A stretch of 64,000 nucleotides of DNA, taken from NCBI RefSeq assembly GCF_000710915.1, contig NZ_BAUA01000075.1, forward strand, positions 1 through 64,000. Reading direction: 5' to 3'. Below the pieces are notes generated by a model. The model worked only from the letters and a program-made list of their open reading frames with translations. It ran no database searches and was not told the origin of the DNA. The stretch comes from Nocardia brasiliensis IFM 10847. Its GTDB lineage: Bacteria; Actinomycetota; Actinomycetes; Mycobacteriales; Mycobacteriaceae. A program made the position numbers and the translations under genes. Positions 25,698 to 33,953 of this stretch are shown here, one piece after another; the stretch's first letter is position 1, and every line of letters begins with the position of its first letter.

Positions 25698-26705
25698 GTG
25701 GCGTACGTCCTGCGGCTCGGCCTCGGCACCGTCGTCGAACTCGGTCATCGCGAAATCCACTGCGACGCAACATCTTCGGATACGAATATCCAGCGGCTGA
25801 GGACTGCCGACGACGCCTTCGTGCTGGTCGCCACCGGTCCCGACATCGGCCGGACCAAGGACTCGGCAACCGCCCTGACCGGTCTGGTCACAGCGCTGGA
25901 TGCGTCGAGGCTGAAAGAGGCCAGATACCGGTGCGGCGGCCCGCTCGGGTTCGGCGTCGGCATCGAGGTATCGGCCTCGTTTCTGGGACGGCGGAACTTC
26001 AACCGCTACGACATCGAGGACACGGTAGGCCTGACGCTGTCCGAACATCTAGGCCTCCGGTACCATTCGCGCCGCGGCGGCAGCCGTCCGCCGGATGCCT
26101 GTAGTTCTTGGCGGGTGGTCCTGGACGGACAGCGGGCCCGCCTCATGCTCCGCATCGCCGCCCAGCCGTTGCACCGAAGGGACTACAAAAGCCAGACCGT
26201 GCCCGGCAGTCTGCACCCACCGGTCGCCTCGGCCATGGTCCAGTTGGCCGAGCTCCGCGCCGATGACCGAGTGCTCGATCCCTGCTGCGGCGCAGGGACA
26301 CTGCTACTGGAGGCGATGCACTGCCAACCGGCCGCCACCTACCGCGGATTCGATATCGACCCCGCCGCAGTGCGGGCAACCAGGGCGAACGCCACGGCCC
26401 AGCTCCCGGCCGGACCTGCCGATGCCGCGAATATCCCGCTGCCGCAGGGCAGTATCGATCGCATCCTGTGCAATCCCCCGTGGGGCGGCCAGGCCCCCGC
26501 GCGGGGACTGCTCGCGCATAGCTCGGCACCACTGTGGACCGAGCTACGCCGACTGATCGTCGCGGACGGCACCGCCGTGGTCCTGATCCCCGACGCCCGG
26601 GAACTCGCCACCGCCATCCGCGCCGGATTCACGCCCACCTCTGTTCAACAGGTCCGGATCTCGGGCAGACATTCCTTCATCGTCCGCGCTACCCCGACGA
26701 CCTGA
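25698..26705 (+). CDS. THUMP/RlmL-Trm14-like RNA methyltransferase, possibly N-terminally truncated, 335 aa
   Basis: The N-terminal half has THUMP-like features (VVELGHREIH, LRTADDAFVLVATGPDIG). The C-terminal half is a Rossmann methyltransferase with LHPPVASAMVQLAEL, the SAM motif VLDPCCGAGTLLLEA and catalytic NPPW in ILCNPPWGG. This motif set marks N2-guanine or N6-adenine RNA methyltransferases of the UPF0020 family. The frame begins at GTG 25698 without a good ribosome-binding site. An in-frame MNFFFLR segment followed by a stop lies 50-80 bp upstream, where the true N-terminus would be expected. Either the annotated start is internal or the gene is damaged. Confidence 0.75.
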   Translation: MAYVLRLGLGTVVELGHREIHCDATSSDTNIQRLRTADDAFVLVATGPDIGRTKDSATALTGLVTALDASRLKEARYRCGGPLGFGVGIEVSASFLGRRNFNRYDIEDTVGLTLSEHLGLRYHSRRGGSRPPDACSSWRVVLDGQRARLMLRIAAQPLHRRDYKSQTVPGSLHPPVASAMVQLAELRADDRVLDPCCGAGTLLLEAMHCQPAATYRGFDIDPAAVRATRANATAQLPAGPADAANIPLPQGSIDRILCNPPWGGQAPARGLLAHSSAPLWTELRRLIVADGTAVVLIPDARELATAIRAGFTPTSVQQVRISGRHSFIVRATPTT

Positions 26706-26846
26706 CTGGAACCGCACTCCGCCGGCGAGGCAGCAGCGCTTCGCCAGAGAAGAATCGGCGGCGCGGGCGCGCAGAGTGAAGGACGGCAATGCTTACACCC
26801 TGCGGGCATGGGTACTGCTGTCATGCACTCGATATGATGACGCCCG

Positions 26847-27353
26847 ATGGCCCCAGACCCCGGCACGTGGCTGACCCGGAGGTCGATTCAGATGGCTACA
26901 CAGCGCGATCAACCGCCCGGCACAGACCCGGCCGAGACCACGCAGCGGCTGGAGAATCACCGCCGGGATCTCTGTGCGCGACTGCTGCTCGTGCAACAGC
27001 AGATGGGCGAACTGGCCGACAGACGAACACAATTGATCAACGACCGCGACGACAGGCCGCCGGACGGAGACTGCGGTCGGGCACCCTTGGTTGCCGACCT
27101 CGCACTCCTCGACGCGCGCCACGAGCAGCTGATCGGCGAGCATCGCCGACTGTGGCTGCAGTTCATGCAATACCGGCGCATGATCTGGAATGCTCGCGAA
27201 CATCTCGGGGGCCACGCAGACCACAGGCACGGACGCCGACGTCGAACTCCGGACCGCGCCACCGAAGACCTCGTGCGTGAACAGCGACTGCTCGAACGCG
27301 TCGGGCACATACTGCGCGGCTCGGACTCATGTCCGCCCGGACCGATGCGATGA
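26847..27353 (+). CDS. Hypothetical coiled-coil protein, 168 aa
   Basis: No family recognised. The central region is helical and rich in Leu, Gln and Arg (RLENHRRDLCARLLLVQQQM, DLALLDARHEQLIGEHRRL), likely a coiled coil. The C-terminus is basic with a short HADHRHGRRRR run. The frame could instead start at the ATG at 26892. The opposite strand is also open over most of it, so the call rests on the helix periodicity and on the direction shared with its neighbours. Confidence 0.4.
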   Translation: MAPDPGTWLTRRSIQMATQRDQPPGTDPAETTQRLENHRRDLCARLLLVQQQMGELADRRTQLINDRDDRPPDGDCGRAPLVADLALLDARHEQLIGEHRRLWLQFMQYRRMIWNAREHLGGHADHRHGRRRRTPDRATEDLVREQRLLERVGHILRGSDSCPPGPMR

Positions 27354-27506
27354 GCCGGCCGAGCCAGCTGCCCGAGAGCTACGGCCATCGCGTGGGTCCC
27401 GCCGACACCTTCCGGCACCCGCAGGTGAGTCCACATTCGCGCGGAATCAGCGCCCGTTACCGCCTTTGCCACCAGACACGCCAAAGATCCAGGCAAGATC
27501 GTCAGC

Positions 27507-28061
27507 ATGAGAGAGGAACTACCAAAGGCGTCCATCGAGATGATGCCGCCGGAGGCGGCGGCCGACACCGCACTGACCACTGAGCTGACCGACCTGATCA
27601 ATCGGGTGTACAAGGTAGCCGAAGACGGCTTGTGGCGTGACAATGCGAGCCGCACAACGACATCCGAGTTGACAGGGTTGATCGCCGCCGGTCAGATCGC
27701 AGTGGCACGCGAGGAAGATCACCGGGTCGTCGGCGCCGTCTGCATCCAGCAATTGTCCGACGACATCGGCGAATTCGGCATGCTGGTGTGCGCGCCCGAG
27801 CGGCGCGGCACCGGAATCGGCCGGGCCCTGGTCGATTTCGCCGAGCGTCACTGTGTCGATCAGGGCGCTCGGACGGTACAACTGGAGCTCCTGGTACCCC
27901 GCAACTGGACGCATCCGGTAAAGGAATTCTTGCACGGCTGGTATCAGCGCCTCGGGTACGTCCTCGAACGTAAAGGCGAACTGGAGGAAAGCTACCCCCA
28001 CCTGGTACCGCTGCTCGCCACCCCGTGCGATTTCCTCATCTTCCACAAGTCGATGCGCTGA
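27507..28061 (+). CDS. GNAT-family N-acetyltransferase, 184 aa
   Basis: The GNAT fold is recognisable. The N-terminal helix pair is LTDLINRVYKVAEDGLWRD. Strand 4 with motif A is EFGMLVCAPERRGTGIGRALVDFAE, whose RRGTGIG loop binds the acetyl-CoA pyrophosphate. The C-terminal part has WYQRLGYVLERKG. Length is typical. The acceptor is unknown; resistance, polyamine and protein acetylases share this pattern. Confidence 0.88.
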   Translation: MREELPKASIEMMPPEAAADTALTTELTDLINRVYKVAEDGLWRDNASRTTTSELTGLIAAGQIAVAREEDHRVVGAVCIQQLSDDIGEFGMLVCAPERRGTGIGRALVDFAERHCVDQGARTVQLELLVPRNWTHPVKEFLHGWYQRLGYVLERKGELEESYPHLVPLLATPCDFLIFHKSMR

Positions 28062-28080
28062 CCTCCGCGCAAGTCATGTT

Positions 28081-28434
28081 GTGCCCGAAACTCCCTGCCG
28101 TACAAACGATCATGAGGAAATCAGGGAACCGGCTTCTCGACCTCTCGAGCTGAGCGGCCGCCGCCATCTGTGCTGCGACAACTCGTGGCTGCACAGTGTG
28201 CGGCGATCGGGGCACCCGTGGCTCGTGCACGAGCTCGCTCGGCCGCGTGGGCAGCGGTTGGTCCGGCCGCTGCTGGGTTTGGCGTTGGTACTGGCGCTGC
28301 TCATCGGAGGGCTGTGCGCGTTCAGCCCCGCACCACGTAAGGAGCCCGTGCCAGTTCGCCGGACGGTTTGCCTGCCTGTCATTGTTCAGCCGCCACCGAC
28401 GACCGCCGGGCCGAACCAAGCCACGTGCCCTTGA
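28081..28434 (+). CDS. Possible small single-pass membrane protein, 117 aa
   Basis: A GTG at 28081, just 19 bp after the GNAT stop, opens a frame with one strong membrane segment (PLLGLALVLALLIGGLCAFS, about residues 63-82) and a proline-rich C-terminus. There is no family match and no clear ribosome-binding site. The frame is open on other strands as well, so the evidence is weak. Confidence 0.3.
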   Translation: MPETPCRTNDHEEIREPASRPLELSGRRHLCCDNSWLHSVRRSGHPWLVHELARPRGQRLVRPLLGLALVLALLIGGLCAFSPAPRKEPVPVRRTVCLPVIVQPPPTTAGPNQATCP

Positions 28435-28529
28435 TGGCTGCCGGCCGGCAGAGATCAGCGTGGAGCGACATCGAAGGCGCGGTGGGTACATTCGAGGGCG
28501 CACGAGTGGCGCAACCAGGGCGGGGAACC

Positions 28530-30683
28530 ATGATCGAGATTCCGGACGCGGTCGTCGATGAGCTCGGATCGGCCGTCGCCGAGACGATGCGGACGGTGCG
28601 GCCGCGGATACCGACCTCCCCTGCGGCGACGCTGGGCCGATTACGGCTGTCGAGCGATGAGTTCGGGGCGTATGCCGTCGGTGCGAACGGGATTCGCGGT
28701 GAGCTGTCGCGGCTCGGGCAGTTACTGCCGGAACGGATACTCGGCGCGCTCGAGTTGCTGGTCGCCGAACTCGTCGTCCCGGTGGTACCGAGCCTGGCCG
28801 CGCTGCTGCCCATGCCCGACGATGGGCAGGCCGTCATGGTGGGTCACATGATGGGCGCCAGTGCGACGACGACGGCGATCGACGAACTCGAGGCCTTCCG
28901 GCCCGGCGCACTGGCGCTGGTCGTAGCGCTGGCCGCCCGGTTGAGCGAACACTGCGACGTTGTCGCACAACTGCGTTCGACTGCGGGGCGCGACGCCGGC
29001 AGCGCGCTGGACGAGGCCGCGATCGCGGCGGCTCACGGCGCGTCCCACTTGGCGCTGGGGGTGGCGGTGGCGGCGATCGTGCTGCGCAACGTGGGGTATG
29101 GCGATGATCCGGCGACGGTGGTCGGCGGCGCACTGACCGCGGCGTCGCCACTGCTGCGCGCTGCCCCGATGCCGGCCGCATACGACGCCGCGCGGATCGC
29201 GAAGATCCGCGCCGGGTATCTGTATCCGCGTTATTCCTCGGGTACCGTGCAGGCTCGCGACCATCGGTTCGCGCTGACCGAGTCGAGCTTTCCCGACACC
29301 GCCGATTTCCGCGACAACGGTCTGGTGGCCGTGAGTCCGGCGGGGCCGGTGGTGCGGACCGGGACCGCCGATGCCTTCGTTCGGGTGACGGTCGAAGTGT
29401 TCGACACGCCACCAGCCGAGGTCTACGCAAGCGAATGGGACGAGGTGGTCGAGGTCGCTTGGACCGCGACCCGGGGCCTGGCATCGATACTCGGTGCGCC
29501 GCAGTCCCCTGGCTACGGTGGCCACGGTTCGCTGGTCGAGCAGACGCCGCCGTGGCCGGGCACCTACCGGGTCCGGGTGCACGCTACCGGCCGCGACGAC
29601 GCCGATGGCGCGGAGTCCTACAAGCTGACCGTGTGGCCGTCACCAGACACCGAAACGGTGGTGCACAAGCGGACCGATCGACTCGGACACCGTTTGCGCG
29701 GTGAGGCCGAACCACTGCTCGTGGCCAAACCCGAGGACGCCTACCGCTGGGTGGAGAAGTCCGCGCTCGCGGACGCCGGGACCATCACAGTTGTCGCCGC
29801 GAGCGATCCCGAGACCGTGGTGCGCGCCTTCGGCGCCGACCCGGCCAGCCCCGAGCGAATGGAGGAACTCGAGGAACGAGCGATAGAGCGTGGCGATCCG
29901 TGGATCGCGGTGGCGTCCCTCACCGACGCGGTGCTGGCGGTGGAGTACAACGGTTATCAAGGCAGTCAGGGCCCGGAGCTCCGCGCGCTCTCCCGCGGTA
30001 CTCGCGCCGCGTCGCTGTACTGGAACGTCAACGGTCTGACCCGGTTGTCGTTCGCCGCTGACGGCCGGATCGTCGCCGCCTTCGAACTCGGTGAGCAGCA
30101 GCGCGATCACACGCTCGAACCGATCCTGGGCGACCTGGATTTCGATGATCACCGCAACCGGATCGCCAAAGGGCTTGTCGCGATTGAACGTTTCACCGGT
30201 AGCGCGTTCGCCGAGAGTGATCTCGTACGGGTGGCGTCGGCCGGGATCGGCTTTGCCGTGCTGCCGTTGCTCGGCGAGCTCTACCCGGTGTCGCGCCGAT
30301 CCGACGGATCTCGCGCCGGTCGCGGGCACGGCCCGCTGGGCGCGGACACCGACCTGCTGACGGAGCTGCCCGCCGCACGCCAGCACGCAATGGCGTGGTG
30401 GGCCGTCGGCCGAACTGCCGAATACGTACAGTTGGTCGACGACCCCGACGTGGTCGCCTGCGTCGAGACCCGAACTCTGACTGCGGAAGCCGAACTGCGC
30501 GTACGTCGATCGACCGTCGGTGACCGGACGAACTACTGGTTCTGGTCCGCGCTGCACCAAGCCACCAACCCCGACCCTTTGGCCGCCGCGATCGGTGCCC
30601 TCGACGCCGCCCGCTACGCGTGGGGCCCCGCCGCCGCAGACTTCGTCGCCGAAGCCCGGATCGCCCTCAGCGATCTGCGCTAG
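28530..30683 (+). CDS. Multi-domain protein with C-terminal DUF6461, 717 aa
   Basis: The ATG at 28530 follows GCGGGGA and starts MIEIPDAVVDELGSAVAETM. The first about 230 residues are Ala-rich helices. The middle (about 245-385) looks like a beta-sandwich-type domain (RFALTESSFPDTADFRD, TADAFVRVTVEVFDTPPAEVYASEWDE, PGTYRVRVHATGRDDAD). The C-terminal part has the DUF6461 pattern: AVEYNGYQGSQGPELRALSRG, then ASLYWNVNGLTRLSFAADGRIVA. DUF6461 has no known function and occurs mainly in actinomycetes. Its fusion to two other regions and the total length are unusual. Confidence 0.7.
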   Translation: MIEIPDAVVDELGSAVAETMRTVRPRIPTSPAATLGRLRLSSDEFGAYAVGANGIRGELSRLGQLLPERILGALELLVAELVVPVVPSLAALLPMPDDGQAVMVGHMMGASATTTAIDELEAFRPGALALVVALAARLSEHCDVVAQLRSTAGRDAGSALDEAAIAAAHGASHLALGVAVAAIVLRNVGYGDDPATVVGGALTAASPLLRAAPMPAAYDAARIAKIRAGYLYPRYSSGTVQARDHRFALTESSFPDTADFRDNGLVAVSPAGPVVRTGTADAFVRVTVEVFDTPPAEVYASEWDEVVEVAWTATRGLASILGAPQSPGYGGHGSLVEQTPPWPGTYRVRVHATGRDDADGAESYKLTVWPSPDTETVVHKRTDRLGHRLRGEAEPLLVAKPEDAYRWVEKSALADAGTITVVAASDPETVVRAFGADPASPERMEELEERAIERGDPWIAVASLTDAVLAVEYNGYQGSQGPELRALSRGTRAASLYWNVNGLTRLSFAADGRIVAAFELGEQQRDHTLEPILGDLDFDDHRNRIAKGLVAIERFTGSAFAESDLVRVASAGIGFAVLPLLGELYPVSRRSDGSRAGRGHGPLGADTDLLTELPAARQHAMAWWAVGRTAEYVQLVDDPDVVACVETRTLTAEAELRVRRSTVGDRTNYWFWSALHQATNPDPLAAAIGALDAARYAWGPAAADFVAEARIALSDLR

Positions 30684-30891
30684 CCGATCGCCCAGCCCCG
30701 CGCTCTCGAAGCCATACCCGGCAGCCGGAGTCGAACCCGCGGTAGGGCACCATGACCGCTTCGTGCCGACCGTCGGAGCTCAGCACGATGTCCTTCACGT
30801 CGCCGTCCTCAGCGGACCGGGCCGCTATGAACGACAGCGGCGGCTTCTCTTCGAATATCTTCTCGGCCAACGATTTATCCACTCGCGCCAT
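30667..30891 (-). CDS. Small hypothetical protein, 74 aa
   Basis: The frame starts MARVDKSLAEKIFEEKPP and continues with SFIAARSAEDGDVKDIVLSSDGRHEAV, a mixed-charge globular-looking sequence unlike the Arg/Pro shadows around it. GGGGAGC lies 12 bp upstream. Its end overlaps the convergent DUF6461 gene by 17 bp. No family was recognised. Confidence 0.45.
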   Translation of the reverse strand: MARVDKSLAEKIFEEKPPLSFIAARSAEDGDVKDIVLSSDGRHEAVMVPYRGFDSGCRVWLRERGAGRSASADR

Positions 30892-31191
30892 CTGTGTCCG
30901 TGCTCCCCGCGTCCGGAGGTGGGCCGCCAGCCTATCGGCGCCCGCCTGCTGTCCACGAGCCCCGAAAATCCTGGGAAACCCTCTGACACATGGCCGACGG
31001 TCATCGCCCGCTCAACGAGCCCCTGCGTAACAACACCGTATCCGGCATACGAGAACGACGCAGGACCAGATCCGGCCCCTACATTCACCTTTCGTCCAAA
31101 ACTCTGTGGCAATCGCTTGCGAGCACCGCCGCGCGCTTGCCACCATCGGGGTGTTGTCGTTGCGACATTGATTCGATCGAGGAGGAACATC
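30892..31191. other. Divergent gap before the aldo/keto reductase gene
   Basis: Three hundred bases between divergent genes hold no recognised gene. An open frame in phase with the reductase runs through it but has no family features. A promoter for the reductase is expected here. Confidence 0.35.
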
Positions 31192-32187
31192 TTGAAGTAT
31201 GTCAAGTTGGGCTCGACCGGCATGGATGTGTCGCGGATCTGCCTGGGCGCCTTGAGTTTCGGCGTACCAGGCCACGGCGTCCACAGCTGGACCCTGGACC
31301 TCGAACAAGCACGGCCGATGATGCTGCACGCCCTGGAATCCGGCGTGAACTTCGTGGACACCGCCAACGTCTACTCTGCCGGGACCAGCGAACAGATCGT
31401 CGGGCAGATCCTGCGCGAATACGGCCACCGGGACGAGATCGTGCTGGCGACCAAGGTGCACGGGCGAACCCGCCCCGGCCCCAACGGCGTTGGGCTGTCT
31501 CGCAAGGCGATCATGGCCGAGATCGACAACAGCCTGCGCAGGCTCGGCACCGACTACGTCGACCTGTACCAGATCCACCGGTGGGACCCGGCGACGCCGA
31601 TCGAGACCACCATGCAGGCGCTGCACGACGTGGTGCAGGCGGGCAAGGCGCTGCACATCGGCGCGTCGTCGATGTGGGCGTGGCAGTTCGCCAAAGCCCA
31701 GTACACCGCCGAGCGCAACGGCTGGACCCCCTTCAGCACCATGCAGAACCATTACAACCTGATCTACCGCGAAGAAGAGCGGGAAATGCTGCCCCTGTGC
31801 GCAGACCAGGGCGTCGGCGTCATCCCGTGGAGCCCGCTGGCCCGGGGACGGCTCACCAGGGAGTGGGACAGTGTCAGCGCCCGCAGCGAAACCGACGCGT
31901 TCGGCAAGACCCTCTACCGCGACACCGATCGCGAAATCGTCGACCGGCTCGGGCAACTGGCCGCGAAACGGGAGCTGCCGATGGCGCAGCTGGCGCTGGC
32001 CTGGATGCTCGCCAATCCCACGATCACCTCCCCCATCGTCGGCGCCACCAAGATGAGCCATCTCCAAGACGCCATCGATGCCCTGGACGTGGAACTCGAC
32101 GACGAAGAGATCAACTACCTGGAAGAGCCGTATCAACCGCACAGCGTTGTCGGACATCCCATCACCGAGCTGCCGGGCCAGCACTGA
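31192..32187 (+). CDS. Aldo/keto reductase, 331 aa
   Basis: A GAGGAGGAAC site precedes the TTG at 31192, which starts MKYVKLGSTGMDVSRICLGALSFG as expected for this family. The catalytic tetrad is present: Asp and Tyr in FVDTANVYSAG, Lys in VLATKVHG and His in DLYQIHRWD. The NADPH-binding GASSMWAWQFAKAQ, WSPLARGRL and SPIVGATKMSHLQDAI complete the barrel. Length is normal. It is convergent with the first NRPS gene and may or may not belong to that cluster. Substrate unknown. Confidence 0.93.
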   Translation: MKYVKLGSTGMDVSRICLGALSFGVPGHGVHSWTLDLEQARPMMLHALESGVNFVDTANVYSAGTSEQIVGQILREYGHRDEIVLATKVHGRTRPGPNGVGLSRKAIMAEIDNSLRRLGTDYVDLYQIHRWDPATPIETTMQALHDVVQAGKALHIGASSMWAWQFAKAQYTAERNGWTPFSTMQNHYNLIYREEEREMLPLCADQGVGVIPWSPLARGRLTREWDSVSARSETDAFGKTLYRDTDREIVDRLGQLAAKRELPMAQLALAWMLANPTITSPIVGATKMSHLQDAIDALDVELDDEEINYLEEPYQPHSVVGHPITELPGQH

Positions 32188-32204
32188 GGCGCGCACGACA
32201 CGGC

Positions 32205-33767
32205 TCAGCTTTCCCGGATGACCGGCTCGTTCAAGGCCTTCGGGAATCGGGCCAGTAGATCGGTGAACTGGTCGGCCAGTTCGCGGGCGTGTTCGGCGCT
32301 GAGCTGATCCCCGCGATAGGCCACCAGCCCGATCAGGTGTCCGTCCCGTTGCGCCATGGTCACCGTCAGGCCGAATTTTGCGTTGTCACTGCGCAAAGTG
32401 TCGTTCAGTACCGGCGTCAGCCGGGTCCCGCCCAGCTCCGTGGCGTGGCCGTCCAGCAGGTTCATGTTCAGCGTGACGTTCACGTAGGGCGTGTGCCCGA
32501 ACCGCCGGGTCGGATTCAATCGGGCGACCACGTCGTCGAACTCGACGGACTGGTGCTCCAGCGCACCGAGCGCCGCGCCGCGCATCCGCAGCAGCACGTC
32601 CAGCACGGTGCTGTCCGCCGACACCCGAGAGCGCAGCACCGCGGTGTTCAGACAGGGGCCGAGCAGATCGGCGAATCGGGACTGATTCCGGTTCGCCGTC
32701 GGCGACCCGATGGTGACATCGTCGAGGCCGGTCCACCGATGCAGGGTCACCATCAGCGCGGTGGCGGCCACCATGAACCAACTGACGCCGTGCTCGGACT
32801 GCGCCGCGCGCAGTGAATCCAACAGCCCTGCGGGCAAAGGAATCTGGAACGCGCCGTTCGGCTCCGGCGTACTCGGCGCGGGCAACGGCGTATCCGCGGA
32901 CGCACCCGCCAGGGTGGTTGCCCAGTAGTCCAGATCGGCGTGCCAGGAATCGCTGTCCCGCTGTGCCGCTTGGTGAGCGGCGAATTCTCGATACTGGACG
33001 ACCGGGCGCGGCCGCTGCGCTGCGAGGTAGTGCCGGTCCAGCTCCGCGAGCAGGACAGGAATCGATTCTCCGTCGATCACCAGGTGGTGCAGACAGAGCA
33101 GCAGTGCCTGGCGGCCGGCGCCGAGCTCAGCGAGGGCGACCCGCAGCAGCTCGCCGGACGCGAGATCGAAAGGTGTGCGCATGGCTGCGGCCTGCCAGTC
33201 CGTCATGCCTTCGGGGGCGTCGCGCAGGTCGAGCAGTTCCAGCGGCGGTACCCACGGTTCCCGCAGCCGCACGGACAGCGCGAAGTCGTCCTCGACGAAT
33301 CGGGTTCGCAATATCTCGTACTCGGCGACCAGTCGACCAAGCGCGGTGCGCAGCCGGTCGGGGTCCAGCCGACCCGCTACCCGCCAGGCGAGCGGCACGT
33401 GATTGCGCACGCTCGGATCGATCAGTTCGGCCAGCCAGATACGCCGCTGGAAAGCGGTCATCGCCAAGGGCACATCGGTGACAACGGCATCGGGCGGCGC
33501 TGTCGTAGGCGCCGCCGAACCCAGCACGTGTTCGGTGAATTCGGCCAGCCGGGAATGCTCGAACAGCGTCCGGATCGGGATCCGCACCCCGAACTGCTCG
33601 CCTACCGCGCTCAGCAGTGCACCGGCCATCACGGAATGCCCGCCCAGGGTGAAGAACGAGTCATCCGGCTCGATCCCGTCCTTCGCCAGCACCTGCTCCC
33701 ATACGGCGGCCATCCGGCGCATCGCCTCCTGACCGTCGGATAGCGGGATACTCGAAACGGCGTCCAT
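32205..33767 (-). CDS. NRPS protein, PCP-C didomain, 520 aa
   Basis: Residues about 10-85 form a peptidyl carrier domain with DDSFFTLGGHSVMAGALL; the Ser receives phosphopantetheine. A condensation domain follows (about 100-510), with ALLLCLHHLVIDGES (intact HHxxxDG), RTPFDLASGELLR and VTIGSPTANRNQ. The C domain should form an amide between an upstream carrier and an acceptor; its lack of an A domain means that partners are separate proteins, such as the divergent A-PCP protein at 33954. No thioesterase is attached. The gene is the leftmost of the NRPS/PKS locus and diverges from the A-PCP gene across 186 bp. Confidence 0.92.
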   Translation of the reverse strand: MDAVSSIPLSDGQEAMRRMAAVWEQVLAKDGIEPDDSFFTLGGHSVMAGALLSAVGEQFGVRIPIRTLFEHSRLAEFTEHVLGSAAPTTAPPDAVVTDVPLAMTAFQRRIWLAELIDPSVRNHVPLAWRVAGRLDPDRLRTALGRLVAEYEILRTRFVEDDFALSVRLREPWVPPLELLDLRDAPEGMTDWQAAAMRTPFDLASGELLRVALAELGAGRQALLLCLHHLVIDGESIPVLLAELDRHYLAAQRPRPVVQYREFAAHQAAQRDSDSWHADLDYWATTLAGASADTPLPAPSTPEPNGAFQIPLPAGLLDSLRAAQSEHGVSWFMVAATALMVTLHRWTGLDDVTIGSPTANRNQSRFADLLGPCLNTAVLRSRVSADSTVLDVLLRMRGAALGALEHQSVEFDDVVARLNPTRRFGHTPYVNVTLNMNLLDGHATELGGTRLTPVLNDTLRSDNAKFGLTVTMAQRDGHLIGLVAYRGDQLSAEHARELADQFTDLLARFPKALNEPVIRES

Positions 33768-33953
33768 GAGCGTGGCGTCTCCTCATCTCGCGGCGGGCGA
33801 GAGCCGCGGTGCGGTCCTGCGGTCATCCGAGGAATTTCCTCATGTTCAGTTATGCCAGTCCAGGCCGCTCGACCGTCCCTGACGTTCGACAGGATGACTC
33901 GGCCACCGGCCCGTGATCGGATTGAGGCTCGGTAATCGATCCACCCCCGGGGG

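Noticed and set aside
31012..32196. 394-codon frame antisense to the aldo/keto reductase
   Set aside because: The reductase has all catalytic residues and a strong ribosome-binding site; the antisense is a shadow.
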